Shown: piece by piece, positions 39,001 through 47,432 of the stretch
How the letters are laid out: each line of letters begins with the position of its first letter
Position numbering within the stretch: the first letter of the stretch is position 1
Assembly (NCBI RefSeq): GCF_037975245.1
Contig: NC_092581.1
Span: 9,803,303 to 9,867,302 of the forward strand
Length of the DNA stretch: 64,000 bases
Reading direction: 5' to 3'
From: Apostichopus japonicus
Taxonomy: Eukaryota > Echinodermata > Holothuroidea > Aspidochirotida > Stichopodidae
Notes under the pieces: generated by a model
The model's input: only the letters and a program-made list of their open reading frames with translations
The model's database searches: none
What the model was told of the DNA's origin: nothing
Translations under genes and position numbers: made by a program

Positions 39001-42000
39001 AATTTGGTTAAACGACTTCATTCTTACGGTATTGTTTCATGTCGAATAAGAGTGGGCAGAATCACTTTAATTTTCAAAGCTGGTGATAATTCTATGTAGC
39101 TAGACCAATTTCTGTTCTTCCCACTGCTGCTAAAATTCTTGACAAAGTGATGTAATTTAAGAGACTACTAGACTTCTTAGAAGAACAACAAAAAAAAATG
39201 GGAATTTCTCTCATTGTGTCATTTTGGCTTTCACAAGAATCTGTCAACCTACACGTGACGGCTGCTGACATCATGCGTTACATTTCAAACAATTTTGAGG
39301 ATTACAAAGTGACTAGGACTGCCGTTTTCCTAGACCTTTCAAAAGCTATCGACACTTTATACAATGATACCTTACTTAAGAAGCTTGATCACTACAGAAT
39401 CTGTGGTATTGGTTATAATTGGTTTGAAGTTATCTTTGTGAGAGAAGTCGAGTTGTTTGCATAAAAGTATAATAGTCTGTGAAGTATCACAGGGTTCTTT
39501 TCTTGAGCCATTACTATTCCTTATATACTGTAAATCAATGACCGATGGTGTTTAACTTTGATCTTTTTTGCCTAGTGACACCAGTGTTCTCTGCAAGCAT
39601 AGAAAATATCCATCCTATATCCTTCCTACATTATGCTATTAATTATTTTGCTGTGTTAAACATATCATGAGCCCAATGTACTTTTAAGTTTTGATGATTG
39701 CCTGATAAGTGTTAGAATACTTTAGGTCCCCATAATACAGGGAGTGTAAGAAATGTTATCACAGTTCGTATTATTCATTCAGAACTTGGCTTCTCTCCAC
39801 TCGGTTTAAAGCCTCTGTTATCGCTAAATGCAACCAAAATTGAATTTTTTACAATTTTTCGCCCCATTCAACATTCAAAGTTCTGTAACTTTTTACATGT
39901 ATGCCAAATAGTGAAATTTAAATAAATTTCTCCATATTCTACATAGTGCACATATCTGTGACATAAAGTAGGACTCGACATCCTGAGGCACCCTGAATGA
40001 CTACTCCGAAATACAGATCTCTTATTCACAGGTTCAACATGCTTTTGGTTACTAAGAACGTTTTCTTACAGTGCTTTCTTCAGACTGTGTACATTTGTGC
40101 TGAATTTGGTTTAAATCAGTCTGATGACATCTGCTGCCATGTATGAAAGTTCTGTAAACATGATTAGCGAACAATCTGAGCAGATTGCTCTATTTATTCT
40201 AAAATATAATTGGTAATGACAACTTGATCAGTTAACCATGTAAGATATCTAATAGACATCTATTCTTTAATTAATAAAAGTTTCTAGTATTACAATTCAC
40301 CTGTGTATTTCAGTACATGATGACATAATTTTCATTTCCATGGAGTAATGTAAAACACATCCGTATAAGTTTTCCCCGAGATTCAAAATCCCTTCTTTTT
40401 TGGGGAATTAAACGGACTATGATCCTCTGAGGTTTGTATGGAGACACTGACAGGGGAATGTGTGGGTGGGGTTGATGAAGTAATACACTTAGTCTGAGAT
40501 TGTCAACACAGGGTCACGTTTGATCATAGAGTAACCTACTTTTTTTATAATTTAATTTATTACGATACATTTGGGAAAACCATGTTTTCCACTTTTCAAA
40601 AAGCCAAATGGAAAAATAATTAGTATTGGTCATGGGTAATTTCAATAAAAGCTTGTTTGTTAACAATAACAATGAATATATTCTTGCAGTGTTAATTGAC
40701 AGCGTTCATAGAACATCAGTCAAAGTAGTTAAATTACATACAACAATATCAGCGTACTGTACACTAAAATATGCCGAAAGTTACTGTAGTTTATGTTGTT
40801 TGTCTCATTTACTAGCCTAATCAATCACTTGCTATTAACAGACATATTTTCAATCCAGAGCTTTTTGTAATAGAAATAAAGCTAGGCCTTAAGTTAGAAT
40901 GCTTTGTATGTGTTGTAAGCATGAATGAGTTTTTGAAATATGATAAGGTTTTTTTTCAAGGTGCTATATAAACATTTGCGGTGACAAACTAACGAATAGG
41001 AGATGTGTTTATCTTGTAAATTAAGGATGAGAGAATACCTTTATGTTGCAATCAAAACCTGAGCTCTGCTTACAACTGAAACAATGTATACATGTCCCTT
41101 AAGAGACATTCCACGTAAAACAAATAAGAACAGCGAAGTTCAGAGGCAATTCATGTCCGAAACAGGTATCTGAATTTGATCAATTAAATTGTCAGGAAGT
41201 TTTCACACTTTATTATTAGGAGTCCTCAATTTCAATTTTTGTTATGAAACCAAAGAAGAGATATTTTGATAGAGCAAAGACCAGACAGTATGAAAAACTC
41301 ACTATACTTAGATTACCAATTAATGAAAAGGACTTTCGTATCTTGCTGTAAAAGAGAATTGAATCAATTACCACTTAAGTATAAAAAAAAAAAATAAGTC
41401 TGTATGCTCTTATGAACATCTTATTAAAACTGCTTCTTACATGTAATTTGATATTCTATTTTTTATAGGAGTCTTAACTTAATATTAATGTTTATCTTAT
41501 TGTTAAATTTGTTTGTTCATCTTGTTATTTCTCTTAATTGTTTGAAATTAAATTCTTATATTATCCTTTTGTTTTGTAAGTTTCTGTTAGAGGCCCTCTT
41601 GGGGAGATGAGCAATTTGCTATTAAACCGAGTCTTTTAACTCTCTTAAAAGATTGTTGCAATTATGATAACCATAATAATAATAGAGCAATGTGCAGGGT
41701 TGGCCGGTGTAATGTGTAAATGTGCTCACGCTTTGTGTTGTTTCAGTGTAATGTTACATAGTGTGCGTCATGTAAAGTTGTAGTGCTACTGTTAGTACTG
41801 TACATGTGCATTTTTATGAGAGTGTGTGTGCGTAGGTGAGTGTGTGTTTTAAATTTGTTGTTTTCGTTGGTTCTGTCTTTGTCACATATGAGTTTGGTCG
41901 ATATGAAGAACCTGTGCAAGCAAGAAGTGTTTTCCCCTGTCAAGGCAAAGATTTTATGTAAGTTGTGTATTTATTAATATAATGTTGTATAAACATTGAT

Positions 42001-45000
42001 TGTTAAATACATGATTAATTATTCTGTATGATTTGGATGTGTTTATTTAATAATTCACTTCATTCATTGATTTCCCTGGTTGTTTAATTATAAACTTATG
42101 TTTTGTTTTCAATAATTTGTTTAGTTACCAGATTATATCAGATCGCAGCAGAATATATGCATCGACCCATTAAATATCTGCATTGAATATTCTTTGGAAT
42201 ACTGAGTTTAAGAAATCTTCATAAAGATGAACATAGTGCTCAAGCCTTAGGGGTTCCACATAGCTGATTAGTGCAAGATTACAGGCCATTTTCTTGGGGA
42301 GCCAGATTGAAATCTTTTGCAGGCCCAATTTTAGCTGAGGGCCAACTGTTAAGAACTGCTGCCTCTAATGGTATGATATGATGCTTAAAGACCAATGATA
42401 TTTTCCAAAATTAGTTGCAAACAGACCTGCTACAATTTGTACAAGTTCTTTCCTGAAAAAAATCCAGTTCACTGTATTTATTCGCAAAAGTTGAGCATTT
42501 ATGGTTGGCATAGTTATACAGTTCAATTTGATGACAAATTTGCTGAGAGTGGTACAAAACTAACGTTGAAGCCTGTTAGAACAGTGACCATGTTTAGTGA
42601 CAAACTTGTTGTCGATACAAATAAACTGCATTGATGTTCCCTGATAAAACACAATAGTAGGTTTGTATTAACTCACCCCAGTGCTCAACAAACAGTAAAA
42701 CAAGTACATTAATTTTACACAATATCAGGTTTGTATTTTCTCACCCCAGTGCTCTCTAGATGTTCTTGATAGGCCTCTTCTGCCATGGCGATGTACAAGT
42801 CCTCCGGTTTATATTCAACGTAAGTGTCTGCTGCCCATTTCAATAGCTCTTTGGGGCCACCTAAATAATACAAAGGATTTGCAGAACATTGAACAATTAA
42901 TATATATATCAACATGATTGAAAACAAAATTAGAAGAAAAGAATGCACAGGCAACTTCTAAAAATAGCAATATTTTAGCATGTTTCATCATATATAAACT
43001 AAGATATTATCACCGGTTACACGGTTAGCAAGGTATCAAGGCATCTGAATGGCACCCCTAGGTAGTGAATGTATGTATTTTAGATCCTCCTGCAAGCAGG
43101 AACTCGCGAAGAAGCCATCATTGGCTTATCAAATCAAGTCAGTCTCTTAGATTCATATTTTAAGGTCCATGATTCTGAATTGTCAATTGTCAACAACTCT
43201 GTAACTGGATGACGTACATTAATCTTGGAGTGACTCGAACTCGGGACCTTATGATTGAAAGGCACCGGCATTAACACTGGCTAACACTGGTTAACACTTG
43301 GCTAACTCTCCAATGGTTACATATGGCTCACCATCAACAATCGGCTAAATACAGCACTTTAATAGCTCAGTTGGTAGAGTACAGGACTTGCACACTCTGA
43401 GTTAGCTGGTTTTAATCCCATTCTAGGCAACAACAAAACAGTCTTTGTACTTCCAAAAACTCATTTAATACTGTATGATAAGGGCAGGGCTTCTACAAAA
43501 CATGATTGGATATTTCCTGTCTGGTGAATCAAACCTTACCTAACAATTCCCCGTCCACAAAGACCATTGCCTGCTCAGTAAACGCCCATGTCTCTCCTCT
43601 TAACGCTTTTTTCTGTTCTTCACAAAACAGATTCCAGTCAAATTCCAGAAGACCTTGAACCTGTGGTTCGCAAAACCTCTTGGAATCCGTTTTATACAGA
43701 CCCTTTCGAAGGAGAAAAGAGAAAGCGGAATGTAAACAAACTGTTTAGAACCTGAAGATCTCGACTGAAATTTTTTTCTCCAAAAATGTTCCCACTGAAG
43801 AGACAATTTCCATTGTCACTTAAATGTCATCAGTAACAGCTCCAACTTTTCACACACTAAACGTTTCTTATTCTTATCCATTTATTCCCTGGATACTCTG
43901 TACTCTGACCCGCCAAGCTAGACACAAAAGTTTTAGGAGAGTTAAGTTAGACAGATGAATCACTCGTTGAGAGGAAATGTTTTGAGGATGGCAGTAAACT
44001 GTGGTAAACATTAAGCATGAGTGACTAGGGGAGGCAGTTTTTCAGATTGCACTAAGAAAACCAAAACTTGTACGGTACTATACAAATGTCACAAAAATCA
44101 GCCAACATTTCTCCCCCCCCCCCACTCCCAAACAATTGAATTCTCAACTAAAATTCCAAACACTGCTTGTTTAAGAAAAAAACATTATTTGTTTGACCAA
44201 GAAGGACCAAATTATACGGTCTAAAACCTGCAAAAAAGGACATGCTTCGACTGTGGCAGTTTTGGCCAATTATATTACAGCTTTGTAGATTAAACTCACG
44301 ATTGAAAAAGTGGTTATAGTTTGACTTGCTTAATACAAAGATGGCAACTACAGTGACTATCAGTGCCGCTACATATGAAACATGGTACACCGTGGCTATT
44401 TTTACAACCAGCCAACCAGGAGTAACAATTATTTATTAAAAATTTCCTAACTCCTTACATGTACGGATGCCTTTTAAGAACAACACACTATTGATATGGA
44501 AATGCTTCGTACATGCGGGACTTTCAGTATTTGAAATACGTGATGGTATATGGGGAAACGTTTTTAAATCGATTCCTAGTACTCCCAGGGTGGATGCGCA
44601 GACGCGGAGTCAAAATAAAATATGTGATGGTATATGGGGAAACGTTTCTAAGTCCATTCCTAGTACTCCCGGGGTGGATACGCGGATGCGGAGTCAAAAT
44701 TAAATACGTGATGGAATTTTAGAGGGCGTCATGCATGTACGGACATGTACAGACACACACCGCGCATCCGGATGGTGGGAAGAGTTAATGAATGGCCCTG
44801 AATGGACCAAATTGTGGGATTCAAACGAATCAAATTCAGCTCCCTCTCAAACCTCCGACAACTTGGCCATGTCTGCACACCATTTATGTACAAGGTTGTC
44901 ACTAAAGCATGTAGTCTCATAATTCATAAACACATGGAAAACACATGACACCATGGAAGTACAAAATAAAGTAAAGTAAATAAAGCAACTGCGCATGTGT

Positions 45001-45703
45001 AACCGGAAATTCGCCAATGTCATAAGAATAGTTTATATATAATTGTTACTCTGGTCGTAAAAATAGCCACGGTGAACATGGTAGGCTTAGGCTAAACACA
45101 ATTTTGAAGTTTCAGGAAATGTTACCAGTATGGTATTTCTTGTGTCATCACAAGAATAAGAGAGCCTTTTATTCTCACCTTCTATTGTTAAGAAAGTCTG
45201 ACACGACCTCTCTGAACTGTTAGTAAAATAGCCTTACATTTGCCTACTCTACTTAGGAAACAGGACAAGTCTAGGCTTGATAATCTGCCTAGGCCTAGGC
45301 CTGCCCAAGGGCCTAACGAACACAATATTTCCTGATGGGAAGGTTTTATCCATTACATGCATGCAACATAGGTTACAAGTAAAAATTTGGTTAATCGTAA
45401 GAAACTTTGAGAATTTAAAGACCCTTGAAATAAGCTAGTTTAGAATGGTTGCCATTTCTTCGCGTTTTGTTTTGACTTCGCGGAACCCATACTGTAGCCC
45501 CATTGAGTTGGACACCGCCTGACGTTGATCATAAAAGCTACTCTAACACGAGCAATGATGATACGTTTTAAGAAAATTTGTGCCACAGGCTTTGGAAAAT
45601 ATAGTCTAATATACATAATAATTACATGAGCACAACATTTCGCTGTATGAAAACTTGGATCACGGAGAAGTCCGACGATCGACACTTGTGTAGCTGTCGC
45701 CAT
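26960..45703 (-). CDS. PPIL6, peptidyl-prolyl cis-trans isomerase-like 6, eight coding exons
   Basis: A complete 292-aa protein (human PPIL6: 311 aa) assembles from minus-strand exons 45626-45703, 43540-43702, 42745-42860, 38276-38338, 35063-35216, 28702-28758, 28169-28304 and 26960-27071. Every junction is GT-AG and in frame (879 nt). Residues 1-125 form the PPIL6-specific N-terminal region ([41 protein letters not shown]). Residues 125-292 form a cyclophilin domain with [42 protein letters not shown] and VAFG. The arginine of FHR and the Q of WIQGG match cyclophilin A R55 and Q63, and a tryptophan occupies the W121 position (APWMD). F60 and M61 are replaced by G and W, as in human PPIL6, so isomerase activity is doubtful. 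Vertebrate PPIL6 is associated with ciliated cells. The introns are unusually repeat-laden. Confidence 0.93.
27072..28168 (-). other. PPIL6 intron 7
   Basis: It includes two tandem ~65-bp units (GGAAACACA-CATCCT then ACCACTGAAA and GGCTCGAGA) at about 27262-27375. Otherwise unremarkable. Confidence 0.7.
28169..28304 (-). CDS. PPIL6 coding exon 7 (residues 211-255 plus two bases)
   Basis: It encodes [29 protein letters not shown] and QYVAFG, the core cyclophilin strands. The donor is GTGAGT. Confidence 0.95.
28335..28580 (+). repeat. Two-copy tandem duplication in PPIL6 intron 6
   Basis: ACAATTCCCAGACACTAACA and TTTAATAATTTCT-like stretches repeat with a spacing of about 155 bases. Confidence 0.5.
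28702..28758 (-). CDS. PPIL6 coding exon 6 (residues 192-210 plus one base)
   Basis: It encodes [19 protein letters not shown], matching the YGKGDNGESIYGPTFE block of human PPIL6. The acceptor is CTCTCACAG and the donor GTGAGA. Confidence 0.92.
29060..29740 (+). repeat. 28-bp minisatellite in PPIL6 intron 5
   Basis: The unit is ATCCTAATGTAATGTATTGA then CCTAGTGT, in roughly two dozen copies. A variant with TCACCTATT in place of TATTGACCTAGTG recurs at intervals. The ends fade into related ATGTTATGTAACAT-type sequence up to about 29830. Confidence 0.85.
29831..31394 (-). other. Unique part of PPIL6 intron 5
   Basis: No exon or element recognised. There is a C-rich stretch at 31010-31030 and another at 31250-31330. 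The open frames here are artefacts. Confidence 0.5.
31395..35062 (-). repeat. Exon-derived ~85-bp tandem array with a splice donor in every unit
   Basis: About 42 head-to-tail units of 85-86 bp (hand count) run right up to exon 5. Read on the minus strand, each contains GGTACCCAATGGGTGGATAC then AGGGAGGTG then GTAAGT, which is exactly the 3' end of exon 5 and its donor. About 25 bases of intron-like sequence follow (TATGATAAATCTACTGTATG in many units). Then comes a TTCTTCCCACAG or TTCCCATAG segment that corresponds to the exon's own CTCTTCCACAG coding bases. Two donor variants alternate, GTAAGTTTGAAAA (as in the real exon) and GTAAGTGGAAAA. The distal edge near 31395-31440 is a degraded partial unit. 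One unit near 33707 has a one-base deletion. Open frames seen on the + strand (32114-32308, 32710-32988) are artefacts. Confidence 0.93.
35063..35216 (-). CDS. PPIL6 coding exon 5 (residues 141-191 plus one base)
   Basis: It encodes [19 protein letters not shown] through [18 protein letters not shown]. The donor is GTAAGT at 35062-35057. The last ~41 bases and the donor are the founder, or the final unit, of the ~85-bp array filling the adjacent intron. Confidence 0.93.
35217..36270 (-). other. PPIL6 intron 4, unique part
   Basis: No element recognised. The intron runs 35217-38275, and its distal two thirds are the 24-bp array. Confidence 0.6.
36280..38060 (+). repeat. 24-bp minisatellite GAAGTACTCAATGGGTTATATAAT in PPIL6 intron 4
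   Basis: About 70 copies of a 24-bp unit are present, with occasional TA insertions. Because 24 is divisible by three and the unit lacks stops in several frames, frames of up to 232 codons (MKYSMGYI or EVLNGLYN repeats on +, NPLSTSLY on -) appear. I treat these as artefacts. Higher-order structure is visible: the segment with TACCCAATGTGTTA recurs after about 313 bp (36885 and 37198), and the TGGACTTACTCAATG segment after about 217 bp (37531 and 37748). Confidence 0.9.
38276..38338 (-). CDS. PPIL6 coding exon 4 (residues 120-140)
   Basis: It encodes [20 protein letters not shown] then Q, the first strand of the cyclophilin fold. The acceptor is GTCTCTTTAG and the donor GTGAGT. It lies about 0.2 kb from the end of the 24-bp array. 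Confidence 0.9.
39093..39555 (+). pseudogene. LINE reverse transcriptase fragment in PPIL6 intron 3
   Basis: Starting at 39093 the translation reads [16 protein letters not shown], stop, then LLDFLEEQQ, then [20 protein letters not shown] then [16 protein letters not shown]. Near 39485 [15 protein letters not shown] appears in another frame. These are successive conserved blocks of a non-LTR reverse transcriptase. Stops and a frameshift interrupt it, and only the N-terminal half of the polymerase is left. It lies antisense to PPIL6. Confidence 0.8.
39556..41714 (-). other. PPIL6 intron 3, central part
   Basis: AT-rich with no open frame of recognisable content. An A run occurs near 41384-41393. 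No element is defined. Confidence 0.5.
41715..42233 (+). mobile_element. Solo LTR of a BEL/Pao-type element, diverged
   Basis: Starts TGTAAATGTGCTCACG and shows, in order, the same landmarks as the reverse complement of the intact LTRs at 46750-47323 and 52718-53283. These are GTGTGCGTCATGTAAAGTTG, AATTTGTTGTTTTCGTTGG, AAAGATTTTATGTAAGTTGT, TAGTTACCAGAT and AAGAAATCTT near the end. Differences are numerous, so this is an old relative. The flanks TAATG and TAGTG agree at four of five bases, consistent with a decayed 5-bp duplication. It is in the opposite orientation to the intact element and to PPIL6. Confidence 0.8.
42745..42860 (-). CDS. PPIL6 coding exon 3 (residues 81-119)
   Basis: It encodes [20 protein letters not shown] then [18 protein letters not shown]. 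The acceptor is TATTATTTAG and the donor GTGAGA. Confidence 0.9.
43071..43311 (-). mobile_element. tRNA-derived SINE, third copy
   Basis: Same family as 17634-17870. The B-box-like GGTCCCGAGTTCGAGTCAC is well preserved. The A-box region carries a small local duplication (AGTGTTAACC / AGTGTTAGCC). It lies in PPIL6 intron 2, in the same orientation as the gene. Confidence 0.75.
43355..43429 (+). pseudogene. tRNA-like sequence (tRNA pseudogene or second SINE head)
   Basis: TAGCTCAGTTGGTAGAGT at 43363-43380 is a textbook A-box/D-arm. At 43408-43419 GGTTTTAATCCC is a degenerate B-box, with the expected spacing of about 30 bases. The acceptor stem does not pair convincingly, so I do not call a functional tRNA. 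Confidence 0.5.
43540..43702 (-). CDS. PPIL6 coding exon 2 (residues 27-80 plus one base)
   Basis: The acceptor follows a pyrimidine tract (CTCTTTTCTCCTTCGAAAG). It encodes [30 protein letters not shown] and FVDGELL, and its donor is GTAAGG. Confidence 0.88.
43703..45625 (-). other. PPIL6 intron 1
   Basis: It contains two tandem 84-bp units plus the start of a third at 44541-44714 (GATGGTATATGGGGAAACG to GCGGAGTCAAAAT), and a C run at 44112. No exon is recognised. Confidence 0.6.
45626..45703 (-). CDS. PPIL6 coding exon 1 (residues 1-26)
   Basis: It encodes [18 protein letters not shown] then HTAKCCAH, aligning without gaps to the N-terminal VKVVGLFSCPNF block of human PPIL6. The donor is GTAATT, weaker than the other donors of the gene. 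Phase 0. Confidence 0.85.
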
Positions 45704-45903
45704 GTTGTTGCTATGGTCTTGACATTAGACTCGGAACCCAGTCGTTGTATGGCGAATACAAGTATATATCGTTTGCGCTTTGATGTTTGAACTGTTTCCG
45801 TGCATCAACGCACGGAATATGGGCTTAATGTGCCAATAACCGAATCAAAGTTAACCCGCCCAGAGAAGTCCCGTGATATACTTAGTTAAGTATGGATGTC
45901 GAA
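45704..45903 (-). promoter_or_regulatory. Immediate 5' flank of PPIL6, presumed promoter/5' UTR
   Basis: Only about 200 bases separate the PPIL6 start codon from the transposon at 45904. Vertebrate ciliary genes often carry RFX X-boxes; GTTGCTATGG at 45706-45715 resembles only one half of that motif. No TATA box is seen. Assignment is by position only. Confidence 0.3.
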
Positions 45904-46474
45904 CAGAGGTTGGCCAGGTTTTTGGTGTTGGGGGCAAAAGTCAAATTTCTGTCCCCATTTTCAGGAACAAAGCGGTTTGCTTGCCGTCCTGGGCGAGGGG
46001 TATAACGGGGGTGTTTCTCGTAAAGGTTTAGACCCAACATGGTGCTATCATATCCATTCGTGTACTACAATTTTCCTTTTTTGGTGAAAAACCTTCACCA
46101 ATCTTGTGGAAATATCACGAAAAAATAATGCGCGCCCCTGTGCGTTCGAAAGCCATCCGGTCATATCACATATTGAAAAAAGTATATGTAATACAAATAT
46201 ATGGCCTCTCAGAGAGACACTACAACCACGGTGACCGTTCATTACATTCTATTTCGTGGTTGACCCCTCTCCGCACGTAGCGCACATATTCTTGAGGTGA
46301 CTTTTCATTACATTCAATTTAGTAGAACCCCCCCCCCCCATCGTCGGCCCCATCCCCAAGGTTCAAGTACATTTAGATTTTTTTTGCTCCCTTTGATTTT
46401 TTACCGTCGCCCATCTCGACCCCAAACATTTCTCTGCCCACACCCCCCCCCCCTCCCAGCTAGCTACGCCACTG
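45904..46474. mobile_element. hAT-like element next to the PPIL6 promoter
   Basis: The right end AGCTAGCTACGCCACTG is a standard hAT-type terminus, and the left end CAGAGGTTGGCCAGG is a weak match to its reverse. The bordering octamers ATGTCGAA (45896-45903) and ATGTGGAA (46475-46482) differ at one base. There is no transposase. Confidence 0.55.
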
Positions 46475-46749
46475 ATGTGGAAAACATTCTGACATGCTGA
46501 TCACGCCGTGCTACATCAAGTAGTATGTCCAGGATCACATCACGTTTTATTTATTTTTATTTTCTGCCTTGTATTTTTACCGTTCCCGATTTGTCCCTGG
46601 AAATGCCTGTGTGTGTGTGTTGGGGGGGGGGGGGGGGTCGTCGTATCTCAAAAGCAGTAAAACTCTATATTTCTCATATGATGGTGTGAGGGATATTCTC
46701 TCCTTTTTTACAACCTCTCGCAAAAATTAAAAAGTAGTTATAAGCACGG

Positions 46750-47323
46750 TGTAAATCAATATAGATTTCTTTAATCCGTATTCCTGTAATCCAAAGATTA
46801 TTCAACGCAGAAGAAATGTTGAGTCGATTCGTGGTTTATTAGCTTTGATATCTGGTAACTATCTGTTAATCTGTTAATCTGCTAATCTGTTAATCTGTCA
46901 GTCTGTCAATCTGGTAACTAAATAAATAAAAACGAAACATACGTTTGTAATTAAACAATCAGGAAATCGATTAATGAATAAGTCAATTATTGAAGAATAA
47001 ATACATAAATCCAAATCATACAGAATAAATAATCATGTATGCAACAAATATACAACGTTATATCAATAAAAACACAACTTACATAAAATCTTTGGTTTAA
47101 CACTGGAAAATAATTCTTGCTTCAATACGTTCTTGATATCGACTGAACTCAAATTACGGTAAATGAACGTAAAGACAGAACCAACGAAAACAACAAATTT
47201 CAAACATACTCACGCACGCACGCACACTCGCACAAACACGCACACACGCAGTAGCACTGCAACTTTACATGACGCACACTTCGTAACAATACACAAACAA
47301 CACATCGTGTGAGCGCGTTTACA
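46750..47323 (-). repeat. 3' LTR of the BEL/Pao element
   Basis: 574 bp, bounded by TGTAAA and TTTACA inverted ends. It holds one more CTGTTAAT unit than the other LTR, in the small repeat near 46865-46905. Confidence 0.93.
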
Positions 47324-47334
47324 CTCCCCCTGTT
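47324..47334 (-). promoter_or_regulatory. Polypurine tract
   Basis: AACAGGGGGAG on the minus strand immediately precedes the 3' LTR, the expected primer position for plus-strand DNA synthesis. Confidence 0.75.
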
Positions 47335-47432
47335 AAATCATATGGATTTCACACACATTTACAACCAATCAAACAATTTAGTACACTGAGACAAAGTAAT
47401 ATATATATTCAAAGAAAAAATCAACAATGAGA

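Noticed and set aside
43355-43429. Functional tRNA gene
   Set aside because: Good A-box but degenerate B-box (GGTTTTAATCCC) and no convincing acceptor stem.
45704-45730. RFX X-box at the PPIL6 promoter
   Set aside because: GTTGCTATGG provides only one half-site; the second half (RRNRAC) is missing.
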